A DNA stretch of 64,000 nucleotides from Bermanella sp036960565 (GTDB lineage: Bacteria > Pseudomonadota > Gammaproteobacteria > Pseudomonadales > Oceanobacteraceae). Below, in pieces: positions 7,839-15,179 of this stretch (its first letter is position 1; each line of letters starts with the position of its first letter). A program made the translations under genes and the position numbers. The DNA lies in contig JBALXQ010000023.1 in assembly GCA_036960565.1 (NCBI GenBank), positions 1 through 64,000 of the forward strand, written 5' to 3'. Under the pieces are notes generated by a model that worked only from the letters and a program-made list of their open reading frames with translations, was not told the origin of the DNA and did no database searches.

Positions 7839-7861
7839 ATTGTTTCCAAACCGGAAACAAT
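7839..7861. promoter_or_regulatory. Predicted LysR-type operator, ATTGTTTCC-N5-GGAAACAAT
   Basis: A perfect 9-bp inverted repeat (7839-7847 and 7853-7861) with a 5-bp spacer, ending 10 bp before the LysR start at 7872. The core GTTTCC-N5-GGAAAC is repeated exactly at 17072-17088 next to a second LysR gene. It probably controls both the regulator and the divergent nitroreductase. Confidence 0.7.
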
Positions 7862-7871
7862 AGGCCCGTTG

Positions 7872-8789
7872 ATGGCACTTGAAAACGAAAATATGCAGGG
7901 ATTGATTCTATTTTCCCATATAAACAGGCAGGGTAGTTTATCGGCAGCCGCGCAGTTGCTGGGTATGAGCCGATCATCGGTCAGTAAACAATTAGCGGCT
8001 TTAGAACGCAAAATTGGCTCAAGGTTATTCAATCGAACCACGCGTAAGATTGTACTGACCGATGTGGGTCGTCAGGTTCTTAAAGAAGCGCATAAAGTAG
8101 AGCTGGCGCTGCAAACTATTGAACACATCAGTGAAGATTCGCAGTCGAGAATAGCCGGCGATTTGAATGTTTCATGCGCCAGCGCACAGGGGCGGGTTCA
8201 TCTTGTCCCGTTAATTACACAGTTTCTTGCGCGCTTCCCTAACATTAATGTGAATTTGCAGTTGGAAGATCGATTTGTCGACATGGTCGCCGAGAACATG
8301 GATGTTTCTATTCGTATTGGCTATTTGCCCGATTCAACCTTAATCGCTCGGAAACTCGGTGATTTATCAAGTGTGCTTTGCGCCAGTCCGGAGTATTTAA
8401 TTAATGCGCCCTCGTTAAAAACACCTAGCGATTTGTTACACCACCGTTGCTTGTTTTATCGAAACTCAAAATTGGCGATGAATTCGTGGTCATTTATCAG
8501 TGAAGAAGGCGAAGAGACGGTTACCGTCTCAGGACCATTGAGCATTAATGACCCTGGTGTATTGATATCAGCTGCACTTGCACATGCGGGTGTATTACTA
8601 ATAGATAAAGGTTTACTGGGTGACACCATGCAAGAAGGGAAGTTGGTACCGGTATTGGTAGGGCACCAACCTATTGCCAGCTTACCTATGTACATCGTTT
8701 ATTCCGAAAGAGAACTTATACCGGCAAAAACGCGAGCACTGGTGGATTTTTTGTTAGAAGAAATGCCGCATAGGCTACAGGGTGAATAA
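7872..8789 (+). CDS. LysR-family transcriptional regulator
   Basis: A 305-residue LysR regulator. The winged helix-turn-helix covers about residues 8-66 (SHINRQGSLSAAAQLLGMSRSSVSKQLAALE), and the rest is the periplasmic-binding-like effector domain beginning at about residue 95. The SxSSVSKQ-type recognition helix and the DVSIRIG motif in the effector domain place it in the CrgA/AaeR-like group that often controls quinone or aromatic stress genes. I chose ATG 7872; a TTG immediately before it and an ATG at 7893 are alternatives. A palindrome lies just upstream, and the divergent nitroreductase/hchA pair is the likely target. Confidence 0.92.
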   Translation: MALENENMQGLILFSHINRQGSLSAAAQLLGMSRSSVSKQLAALERKIGSRLFNRTTRKIVLTDVGRQVLKEAHKVELALQTIEHISEDSQSRIAGDLNVSCASAQGRVHLVPLITQFLARFPNINVNLQLEDRFVDMVAENMDVSIRIGYLPDSTLIARKLGDLSSVLCASPEYLINAPSLKTPSDLLHHRCLFYRNSKLAMNSWSFISEEGEETVTVSGPLSINDPGVLISAALAHAGVLLIDKGLLGDTMQEGKLVPVLVGHQPIASLPMYIVYSERELIPAKTRALVDFLLEEMPHRLQGE

Positions 8790-8795
8790 GAGGCC

Positions 8796-8877
8796 GAGGG
8801 TCAGATTTTGCTTAAACGCACAACCTGATCCCATAAATTTGTGACCCCAAAATGTGAGTTACATTTAATTGGGTCAC
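8796..8877. repeat. Degenerate palindromic repeat plus a second hairpin
   Basis: 8796-8834 is a decayed copy of the palindromic repeat (GAGGGTCAGATTTTG ... AACCTGATCCC), starting 6 bp after the LysR stop. It is followed by an independent hairpin in which GTGACCC (8841-8847) and GGGTCAC (8871-8877) pair, with an inner AAATGT/ACATTT pair. Either could end the LysR transcript. Confidence 0.5.
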
Positions 8878-8914
8878 CATTCAAAGTTAAAAAGCCAAAG
8901 TTGAAAGGCCAAAG

Positions 8915-9277
8915 ATGAAAAGTTTTTGTATATATTGCGGTAATAGTAAACCCGAGGCCCATGAAATATGTGGCTCTTGTGATGTCACCCCTGAAACCCA
9001 TGAAGATTTAATTTATTCAATTATCATGTGCTACAGCGCGGACGAGCCCTATTTAAATTTCTTGAGTTTTGAAGAAATTGAAGCGCTATGTGAGGAAATT
9101 GGAAAAGGCGAAAAAATTAAAGTAAAACCCGAGGTGTTTGCTCAGGCTAAGGAAGCGTATAGCGCGGTTAGGTCGCTGGGATCACCACCAATATTAAATA
9201 AATTCTCTAGATATTCTTCACCTATAAATATAGTAATATTGGTTTTAGTATTGTTGGGATTGATATTCGGCGCTTGA
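8915..9277 (+). CDS. Hypothetical zinc-ribbon protein with C-terminal membrane anchor
   Basis: A 120-residue protein of unknown role. Residues 5-23 contain two Cys pairs (CIYC and CGSC) spaced like a short zinc ribbon. The middle is acidic and helical, and the last 20 residues (INIVILVLVLLGLIFGA) form a hydrophobic tail that probably inserts in the inner membrane, leaving the ribbon in the cytoplasm. A small membrane-protein ORF (9371-9538) follows 93 bp later on the same strand. I do not recognise the family. The clean frame and AAAG-rich leader support it as a real gene. Confidence 0.65.
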   Translation: MKSFCIYCGNSKPEAHEICGSCDVTPETHEDLIYSIIMCYSADEPYLNFLSFEEIEALCEEIGKGEKIKVKPEVFAQAKEAYSAVRSLGSPPILNKFSRYSSPINIVILVLVLLGLIFGA

Positions 9278-9280
9278 ATG

Positions 9281-9336
9281 TAACAAGAGCAACATGTACG
9301 CCGGCTGTCGGTGATTTCATTAACGTCTTGTTAGGC
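9281..9336. other. attC-like inverted repeat ending in a GTTRRRY core
   Basis: TAACAAGA (9281-9288) and TCTTGTTA (9326-9333) are exact inverted repeats 37 bp apart, and the right end reads GTTAGGC (9330-9336), which fits the GTTRRRY core of integron recombination sites. It sits directly after the stop of 8915-9277, the usual place for an attC. The left core deviates from RYYYAAC, no second site or integrase is visible, and chance similarity is possible. Confidence 0.25.
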
Positions 9337-9370
9337 AAACCTATTCGCCAATACAAGGACCCCATCTATA

Positions 9371-9538
9371 ATGGAAAAGTCTAAAATGGAAAAACCCAAA
9401 ATGGAAAAATCCAAACGAGTCTCAAAGATAAAGGTGTTTCTAATTGTAATGGTTCTGCCTTTATTTGTACTGATAGGTGGAACCATCTTGGTTAAAGATT
9501 ACGTTCAGCAGAAAATAGATCCAATCACCTCACCTTGA
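9371..9538 (+). CDS. Small predicted membrane protein with MEKxK repeats
   Basis: A 55-residue frame. It starts with three repeats of the form MEK(S/P)K at residues 1, 6 and 11, continues with a basic stretch, a single membrane segment of about 21 residues (KVFLIVMVLPLFVLIGGTILV) and a short tail KDYVQQKIDPITSP. An AAGGA lies 11 bp before the first ATG. The composition is like a real single-pass peptide, and the neighbour upstream also carries a membrane tail. The in-frame ATGs at 9386 and 9401 are alternative starts. Unknown function; moderate confidence that it is a gene. Confidence 0.45.
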   Translation: MEKSKMEKPKMEKSKRVSKIKVFLIVMVLPLFVLIGGTILVKDYVQQKIDPITSP

Positions 9539-9700
9539 TGTTCCAGCCCTCTCTTTGTGCATATTTTATTTAATTCGGTTTTATGGCAGGGATTAATATA
9601 ATAGCGGTTAAGTTGTGTTTTTTCCCTTTGGTGCACGGTACAAGACCTAACCTTGTAAATTTGTTAAAATTTATCTTTACGAGCCTTGGTACAATCCACT

Positions 9701-11488
9701 ATGACAATCCAACTGCCTAAGAAAACCAACTCGACACTATCAACTATATGTACCCTCGACGATCTTGCGAAGTTGGCAAATTATTCCCTCATGGACACGC
9801 TAAACAGTGATCCTGACGCAACCGAAAATGGTGTCGACCACGCGCCGCGACAAGTCTTCACCGGCCATTATGTGCCCGTTAATCCTACGCCAATCCAAGA
9901 TCCAGAGTATGTAGCGCACAGCAAAGACTTTTTTGGTGAGCTTGGTTTCGCCGACAGGTTGGCAACATCCAGTGACTTCATTCGTATGTTCTCTGGCGAC
10001 ATCTCTCAGGTTCCCCAGCCCATGCGCAAGGTCGGTTGGGCAACTGGCTACGCTCTTTCCATTTACGGCACTGAATACATTCAGCAGTGCCCGTTCCAAA
10101 CCGGCAACGGCTATGGAGACGGCCGTGCTGTTTCTGTACTTGAGGCCGTTATTAATGGTCAACGCTGGGAAATGCAGCTGAAAGGGGGTGGCCAAACGCC
10201 ATATTGCCGCGGTGCAGACGGCCGTGCTGTCTTGCGCTCTAGTATCCGCGAGTTCTTGGCTCAAGAGCACATGCACGCACTGGGTGTGCCCACATCACGG
10301 TCTTTGAGTTTGTACGTGTCAAAAACGGAAAAGGTACAGCGGCCGTGGTATTCACCGGGCTCACACTCGGAAAATCCCGACATGCTTATCTCTGAAGCCG
10401 CTGCCATTTCAACACGTGTGGCACCGTCGTTCATCCGCGTCGGCCAACTTGAACTGTTCGCTCGCCGTACCCGTAAAAACGAACACCCCAAAGCAATGGA
10501 AGAACTCGAAAAGATTGTGCTGCACTTGATTGATCGTGAGTACGCCGACGTTGTTGATAGCCAACTCACCACCCCCGAGAAAGTGGTGTTGCTGGCGCGT
10601 GAATTTCAAGGCCGCCTTACGTCACTGGTGGCGAACTGGATCCGCGTTGGCTTCTGCCAGGGTAACTTCAACAGCGACAACTGCGCCGCCGGTGGCTTTA
10701 CACTTGATTATGGTCCCTTCGGCTTTTGTGATGTGTTTAATCCGCAGTATCAGCCTTGGACGGGTGGCGGTCAGCACTTCTCGTTCATGAACCAACCCAA
10801 CGCAGCGCAACAAAACTTCGGCATGTTTTGTTCGGCGTTACGGCCGACGCTTTTGTCGCATCAAGATGCTTTGTTAGAACTCGACAAAATTCAAAGTGAA
10901 TTTTCGAGGGTCTCGCGCACAAAAATGGAAACCATGTGGGCGGCCAAGTTGGGTCTTAATACTTTGAATACTGCGCCTCACAAGGCACTGCTCAGCGAGC
11001 TAGAAACACTCATGATGCAAACGCCTGTGGATTACACTATTTTCTTCCGTGAACTATCTTCAATCCCCGATGACATTACTCCACTTAAGAAAAGCTTCTA
11101 CAGCGGCTTATACAGCAGCTCATATAAAAACAGGGCGCAAGACTCTGATCCCCAAGAGATGGACAAGCGCTGGACGCAGTGGCTAGAAAAATGGAAAACG
11201 CTGCTTAACAGCGAAAATGACGCAAATGGCATTGCGCCCCGATCCCGTGAGGAAATCTCTAGGCAGATGAAGCTCGTCAACCCAAAATACATTTTGCGAG
11301 AATGGTTTGTTGCGCCAGCTTATCAGCAAGCAACGAAGGGTGATTACGCTTTAATTACAGAGCTGCAAGACGTGATGACGCAGCCCTATGCCGAGCAGTC
11401 GCAGGAAGTGGAGAATAAATACTATCGATTGAAACCGGCTGAGTTCTTTGAGGTGGGTGGATTGTCCCATCTTAGTTGCTCGTCGTAG
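9701..11488 (+). CDS. selO: Protein adenylyltransferase SelO (YdiU/UPF0061 family)
   Basis: A 595-residue pseudokinase-fold enzyme of the SelO family, which transfers AMP to protein Ser/Thr/Tyr residues. Recognisable blocks are WATGYALSIYGTE, GYGDGRAVSVLEAV, MQLKGGGQTPYCRGADGRAVLRSSIREF and TLDYGPFGF (the DFG-like metal site). The stretch usually read as HGVMNTDN is here QGNFNSDN, as I recall from the longer algal-type branch. The chain ends in CSS, with Cys at the position that is selenocysteine in vertebrate SelO. I prefer the ATG at 9701 over a TTG at 9686. GC is visibly higher than in the neighbours (36 of 60 bases in 10201-10260). Confidence 0.93.
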   Translation: MTIQLPKKTNSTLSTICTLDDLAKLANYSLMDTLNSDPDATENGVDHAPRQVFTGHYVPVNPTPIQDPEYVAHSKDFFGELGFADRLATSSDFIRMFSGDISQVPQPMRKVGWATGYALSIYGTEYIQQCPFQTGNGYGDGRAVSVLEAVINGQRWEMQLKGGGQTPYCRGADGRAVLRSSIREFLAQEHMHALGVPTSRSLSLYVSKTEKVQRPWYSPGSHSENPDMLISEAAAISTRVAPSFIRVGQLELFARRTRKNEHPKAMEELEKIVLHLIDREYADVVDSQLTTPEKVVLLAREFQGRLTSLVANWIRVGFCQGNFNSDNCAAGGFTLDYGPFGFCDVFNPQYQPWTGGGQHFSFMNQPNAAQQNFGMFCSALRPTLLSHQDALLELDKIQSEFSRVSRTKMETMWAAKLGLNTLNTAPHKALLSELETLMMQTPVDYTIFFRELSSIPDDITPLKKSFYSGLYSSSYKNRAQDSDPQEMDKRWTQWLEKWKTLLNSENDANGIAPRSREEISRQMKLVNPKYILREWFVAPAYQQATKGDYALITELQDVMTQPYAEQSQEVENKYYRLKPAEFFEVGGLSHLSCSS

Positions 11489-11796
11489 AGGCGAGGGCTG
11501 GGCTTGCGTTTTGCCTTTAACGCACAAAACAAGAGCTGACCCTCAAGCCATGACCCTCAAATCACTAGAGTAGGAAAAATATTTAAATTGTTTCAGTGAT
11601 CTAGTTTTTACTGGCTTGCTGTTATCACTTAAACAATTTGGTATGTTCATTCTCAGATAGCAGTTCATGGCTCAGTTGGCGAGAAAGAAATCAGGCGATA
11701 TTGCTGGTTGTCATTTTCAGGCGTTACACTTATTACCTGAGGCTGTATTATTCTGAACAGGCAAGAATAATAAGTTTTATTGTGGAGAAATTTTTT
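11489..11796. other. Intergenic stretch with a repeat copy
   Basis: After the SelO stop this space holds a palindromic repeat copy (11493-11544) and then a 250-bp region that is open in the frame of the acyltransferase from a TTG at 11638. I consider that upstream part leader rather than coding, because a good ribosome site precedes the GTG at 11797. Confidence 0.5.
11493..11544. repeat. Palindromic REP/MITE-like repeat copy
   Basis: GAGGGCTGGGCTTG at the left pairs with CAAGAGCTGACCCTC (11530-11544), with TTTTG and CAAAA inside, 5 bp after the SelO stop codon. Confidence 0.7.
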
Positions 11797-12477
11797 GTGC
11801 TAAATCAGATTAAATTAGCTTTTTATGCGCTTTACTTGACCAACAAATACGGTTTTAAGTTTAAGAGTATTAGCGATACAGCACTCATTACTCGTCTTAG
11901 GCTTCGGTACACTGAAACCTTGTTATCACGTTTAAATATCAGTGTTGAGGTTGTGGGGGCGGAAAAGATCTCTCAGGGCGGCCAATACTTGGTTATGTCG
12001 AATCACAGAAGTATTATTGATCCTTTGATTGTTGAAATGGCGCTAAAAAATAAAGGCATTCATGGCGTATGGGTCGCCAAGAAAGAACTTTATAACTCGT
12101 TTTTCTTTGGCAGTTTCACACGCAATGGGGGCAGCATTTTACTGGACCGAGAATCTAAACAGATGGCGCCATTTTTTAAGGATGTTAAGGAGCATGTTAA
12201 GAGTGGTCATTCAATTTGTGTGTTCCCTGAAGGTACACGTAATAAAGGCGACAAGCCTCTTTCAGAATTTAAAGAGGGGTCACAAATTATAGCCATTAAA
12301 AACAAACTACAAATTCTTCCAATGTTTATTAAAAGTAATGCGAATGCCGTTTTGATGGACGCTATTAAAAACAACACTAAGAATCTTAAAATTACAGTTG
12401 AAGTGGGTGAATTGATTGACGCTAAAGATAGATCTAAACCGTTGCAGGAAATTTATAGGCAGCGTTTTGGGTTATAA
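11797..12477 (+). CDS. Lysophospholipid acyltransferase family protein (PlsC-like)
   Basis: A 226-residue member of the 1-acyl-glycerol-3-phosphate acyltransferase superfamily. It carries the catalytic block SNHRSIIDP (an HX4D variant with His and Asp in place), the GGSILLDRES block and the substrate-binding FPEGTRNKGD. The N-terminal hydrophobic stretch (about residues 4-15) suggests membrane association. I chose the GTG at 11797 because GGAG lies 9 bp before it; the frame is open from a TTG at 11638, which would add 53 atypical residues. It probably acylates a lysophospholipid or related alcohol. The exact substrate is unknown. Confidence 0.85.
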   Translation: MLNQIKLAFYALYLTNKYGFKFKSISDTALITRLRLRYTETLLSRLNISVEVVGAEKISQGGQYLVMSNHRSIIDPLIVEMALKNKGIHGVWVAKKELYNSFFFGSFTRNGGSILLDRESKQMAPFFKDVKEHVKSGHSICVFPEGTRNKGDKPLSEFKEGSQIIAIKNKLQILPMFIKSNANAVLMDAIKNNTKNLKITVEVGELIDAKDRSKPLQEIYRQRFGL

Positions 12478-12690
12478 ATTAGAAACCAATTATGATGAAC
12501 CCTAAATCAAAGTAAAATCAAAGAGCTCAGAGTCATTGGTTTAAGCGAGTAGGGCATTCACACCAAGGGCGCTATCAAAGGCCCCTTGACGGAGAAGATC
12601 TAATGGGTGACCCCCCATTCCGCGCGTTTTAACGCTAGGCCTTCAAAGCGCACCACCTGTGATAATTCAACCTGCCACACAAGAATTTGC

Positions 12691-12696
12691 TATAAT
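12691..12696 (+). promoter_or_regulatory. Extended -10 promoter of the 99-residue hypothetical gene
   Basis: TGCTATAAT combines a perfect TATAAT with an upstream TG, 30 bp before the ATG at 12726. A weak TTCAAC lies at 12666-12671 as a possible -35 with a long spacer. The same box appears as TGCTATAAC in the truncated duplicate at 4731-4891. Confidence 0.6.
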
Positions 12697-12725
12697 CGGG
12701 GTTCTGCCTGCGGAATTTCCTACTG

Positions 12726-13025
12726 ATGAAAATGTCTAAAACCACTAAAAAGCTGAATGATCGCTTACTATTGGTGCTCGAAAAATTAACCCTACAAGCC
12801 AAAGAAGAACTCGAAGGTTTAGCCTCGGTTAGCCATACGGTTCAATTTGATTTGTTTCCGGGCAGTTTATTGGTTAACTGTGTGTTTGAAACTCAGGCAT
12901 TGTTAGATATTGCCAAACCGTCTGAGAAGCAATATCAAAAGAAGTTAAACAACATGCTTCTGAAACAAGGCATATTGTTAAAAGAGCCTAAGCGTAATCT
13001 TAAATTTGGTGTGAAAGAAGATTAG
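12726..13025 (+). CDS. Conserved-looking hypothetical protein, 99 residues
   Basis: A small soluble basic protein of unknown function. It opens with MKMSKTTKKLNDRLLLVLEKLTLQAKEELEG, which is probably helical. A strand-rich centre follows (FDLFPGSLLVNCVFETQ), then a basic C-terminal region with KKLNNMLLKQGILLKEP. The pattern recalls a family of short gammaproteobacterial proteins that databases sometimes label Fis-like; I cannot confirm that. It has a good extended -10 promoter. Its promoter and first 27 codons are duplicated in broken form at 4731-4891, and a repeat fragment lies upstream of both copies. Confidence 0.75.
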   Translation: MKMSKTTKKLNDRLLLVLEKLTLQAKEELEGLASVSHTVQFDLFPGSLLVNCVFETQALLDIAKPSEKQYQKKLNNMLLKQGILLKEPKRNLKFGVKED

Positions 13026-13032
13026 AAGTCAC

Positions 13033-13077
13033 GGGGCTTAGTTTTTTGTCTAAGTGCACAATGCAATAACTGGCCCC
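13033..13077. repeat. Diverged palindromic repeat copy
   Basis: GGGGCTTAG at the left mirrors ACTGGCCCC at the right around TTTTTTGTC...GTGCACAATGC, 8 bp after the stop at 13025. This is the last clear member of the family before the repeat-poor remainder of the window. Confidence 0.5.
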
Positions 13078-13150
13078 AGTACCACACTTTCAAAGCCACT
13101 ATTTAGAAATATTTGGCTCGCCCAGCCACTCTAAACTTTCTAAACATCTG

Positions 13151-13816
13151 TTAAATCAATTTATAATCAATGGCCTTCAGCACCGCACGGGTTCGATCTC
13201 TTACTTGCAATTTTGCCAATATAGAGGATACGGTATTGCGAATAGTGCCTGGTGACTTATGCAGTGCAATAGAGATTTCATGATTCGAAAAACCTGCGGC
13301 CACTAGCCTAATGACTTGTAATTCTTTGGCTGTTAACTTTTCAATTGGGCTCTCAATCAAACTGTCATCTTGATTAAAATGAGTATCGCGTAACAAACGT
13401 GTAGAGTTTTCCATCACCTTTGTTGTTATGGCGGGCTGCAACCAGGTTTCACCCGCCGCAACCGTATCAATTGCCGCAACCAATGATTCTAGGCTAATGT
13501 CTTTACGCAGATACCCTTTTGCACCTAACGCCATACATTTTAAAATCAGTTCATGTTCATCAAAGGTGGTTAATACCAGAACAGGAACATGAATCTGCTT
13601 TTCAGCCATGGCGGCTAAAACCTGCAAACCATCCATTTTGGGCATTCGAATATCCAATAAAATAATATCGGGTTGAAGATTCGTAATAGCGTCCAATACA
13701 CCGCTGCCGTCATCCAGTTCAGCCACCACGTTTATTTTGCCAGTTATCTCTAACAGGCTACAAATACCCATTCTTACAAGGTTTTGATCATCTACTAATA
13801 ATAATTTAATCGTCAT
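13151..13816 (-). CDS. NarL/LuxR-family response regulator
   Basis: A 221-residue two-component response regulator. The receiver domain (about 1-120) has the acidic pair Asp9/Asp10, the phosphoacceptor Asp55 in ILLDIRMP, the Thr in LTTFDEH and a Lys in YLRKDI. The C-terminal LuxR-type helix-turn-helix spans about 150-215 (KLTAKELQVIRLVAAGFSNHEISIALHKSPGTIRNTVSSILAKL). It lies 15 bp downstream of a HisKA_3-type kinase gene on the same strand, clearly its partner. A MipA/OmpV-like porin faces the pair across a spacer with tandem repeats that could be its binding sites. Confidence 0.95.
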   Translation of the reverse strand: MTIKLLLVDDQNLVRMGICSLLEITGKINVVAELDDGSGVLDAITNLQPDIILLDIRMPKMDGLQVLAAMAEKQIHVPVLVLTTFDEHELILKCMALGAKGYLRKDISLESLVAAIDTVAAGETWLQPAITTKVMENSTRLLRDTHFNQDDSLIESPIEKLTAKELQVIRLVAAGFSNHEISIALHKSPGTIRNTVSSILAKLQVRDRTRAVLKAIDYKLI

Positions 13817-13831
13817 TACGCACTTGCCCTG

Positions 13832-15013
13832 TTAAATCATATAATCAGGAAGTTTTATATCTATTTTAAAACCTACATTTGAATATTCGTAAACCATTGA
13901 GCCATCCACTTTAACCACTCTTTCGGCCATACCCTTTAAGCCATTCCCGGGCAGTATATTTGTATGGTTTTTATCAATTGATTTGCCATTATCCAATACG
14001 GTTAATTTTAACCAGCCTTCGCATTGTGACAAGCTCACCTGGCAATGGCTGGCATTGCTGTGTTTTATCATGTTGGTGATGGATTCCTGAACCGATCGAA
14101 AAATAACTTCTGCAATACGAGCATTTAATTGAGGCGTGGCTAGGGATATATCTAACGACACATCAATACCGGGTATATCTCTACAAAGGGTTTTCAAGGC
14201 ATCTGATAAATCAACGTTTTGCTCTGCTCTGAATTCAGAGACCGTTTCGCGCACATCGGCCAATAATAATCCACAAATAGACTTAGCGCGTAATACATGA
14301 TCTTTAATTTTTTTAGAGTCAACATGGCTCGCTACTTCTAATTGAAGGTTTAATGCCGTTAAGTGATGCCCTAAAACATCATGAATATCTCTGGCGACTC
14401 GCAATCGTTCATCACGTTTGGTGGTGGCACTTAACAAAATTTGAGTGGCTTCTAGTTCACGTAACAACTGCAAAGATTTATTTTTAGCTTCTTTTTCCAC
14501 AATAAAGCGATAACTGGCCAGCAAAGCAAACAGATTAAATAGGGCATAAAGCAAAGAATTAGCCACCACTCCAGATAAATCCTTAAACCAAGCATCAATC
14601 ACTGTGCCAATGATAGGAATTAAAAGCGCCCAGATAACGCAAGTGACGGCATTAAAAATAGTGGGCAGTTGCGCCACCACTATAATGGCTAAAATTCCTA
14701 TCAAGCCATATTGAAATAAGGTCACTAAACAAAAAATTGAAAAGGCCGACAGTAGCAAACCAGTCCAGGGTATGGACGACTGTTTACTATTGGAGAAAAC
14801 ATCGCCAATTAGTGCATAACCAATAATAAAGAGTAAAAATAAGCCGAGCACTAATGCTAATGACCAAGGTTCAGGCTGCAACAGTGCCGCCAATCCAAGG
14901 GTGCCTTCATACCAGTGATACAAGGTCACTAACGTAACCATAAGCCAGGTAATGAGTGCCAGAATAAACCCTGTATTTTCCTTTTTCATAGCCTGTTGCC
15001 AAAATCTAGTCAT
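13832..15013 (-). CDS. NarL-type sensor histidine kinase with polytopic membrane domain
   Basis: A 393-residue inner-membrane kinase. Residues 15-175 hold about five or six hydrophobic segments with only short loops, so the signal is probably sensed in or at the membrane. The HisKA_3 dimerisation domain carries His211 in ARDIHDVLGHHLTAL. The HATPase_c domain follows, with an N box around SVQESITNMIKHSNASH, a G1 box LTVLDNGKSI and GNGLKGMAERV. The architecture resembles DesK/LiaS-type kinases. It is cotranscribed with the response regulator 15 bp downstream. Confidence 0.93.
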   Translation of the reverse strand: MTRFWQQAMKKENTGFILALITWLMVTLVTLYHWYEGTLGLAALLQPEPWSLALVLGLFLLFIIGYALIGDVFSNSKQSSIPWTGLLLSAFSIFCLVTLFQYGLIGILAIIVVAQLPTIFNAVTCVIWALLIPIIGTVIDAWFKDLSGVVANSLLYALFNLFALLASYRFIVEKEAKNKSLQLLRELEATQILLSATTKRDERLRVARDIHDVLGHHLTALNLQLEVASHVDSKKIKDHVLRAKSICGLLLADVRETVSEFRAEQNVDLSDALKTLCRDIPGIDVSLDISLATPQLNARIAEVIFRSVQESITNMIKHSNASHCQVSLSQCEGWLKLTVLDNGKSIDKNHTNILPGNGLKGMAERVVKVDGSMVYEYSNVGFKIDIKLPDYMI

Positions 15014-15050
15014 ACACAGTATTCCATGGAAAATATTGAATCCCTATAGA

Positions 15051-15160
15051 CAAATGTCACGAATAATAATTTAAAAAACATGACATTTGACACCTGTTAA
15101 GCCGCTTAACAACCTTTAGTATGTAATCAAAGGCATGTAATCAAAAGTATGTAAGCAAAC
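15051..15160. promoter_or_regulatory. Candidate response-regulator sites between the two-component system and MipA
   Basis: Two independent patterns lie in the divergent spacer. CAAATGTCA (15051-15059) and TGACATTTG (15081-15089) are an exact inverted pair. Three tandem 14-bp units of the form GTATGTAATCAAAG lie at 15119-15132, 15133-15146 and 15147-15160, the last ending 19 bp before the porin start. Repeats of about 1.3 helical turns are plausible for a NarL-type protein; binding is inferred. Confidence 0.55.
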
Positions 15161-15179
15161 CCAAAAAGGGCACTTTAAA

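Noticed and set aside
9800..10276. Long minus-strand frame within selO
   Set aside because: A shadow of the GC-richer selO codons; no family resemblance.
11638..11796. N-terminal extension of the PlsC-like protein
   Set aside because: It starts at TTG without a ribosome site, and the added residues do not resemble the family; GTG 11797 has GGAG at a good distance.
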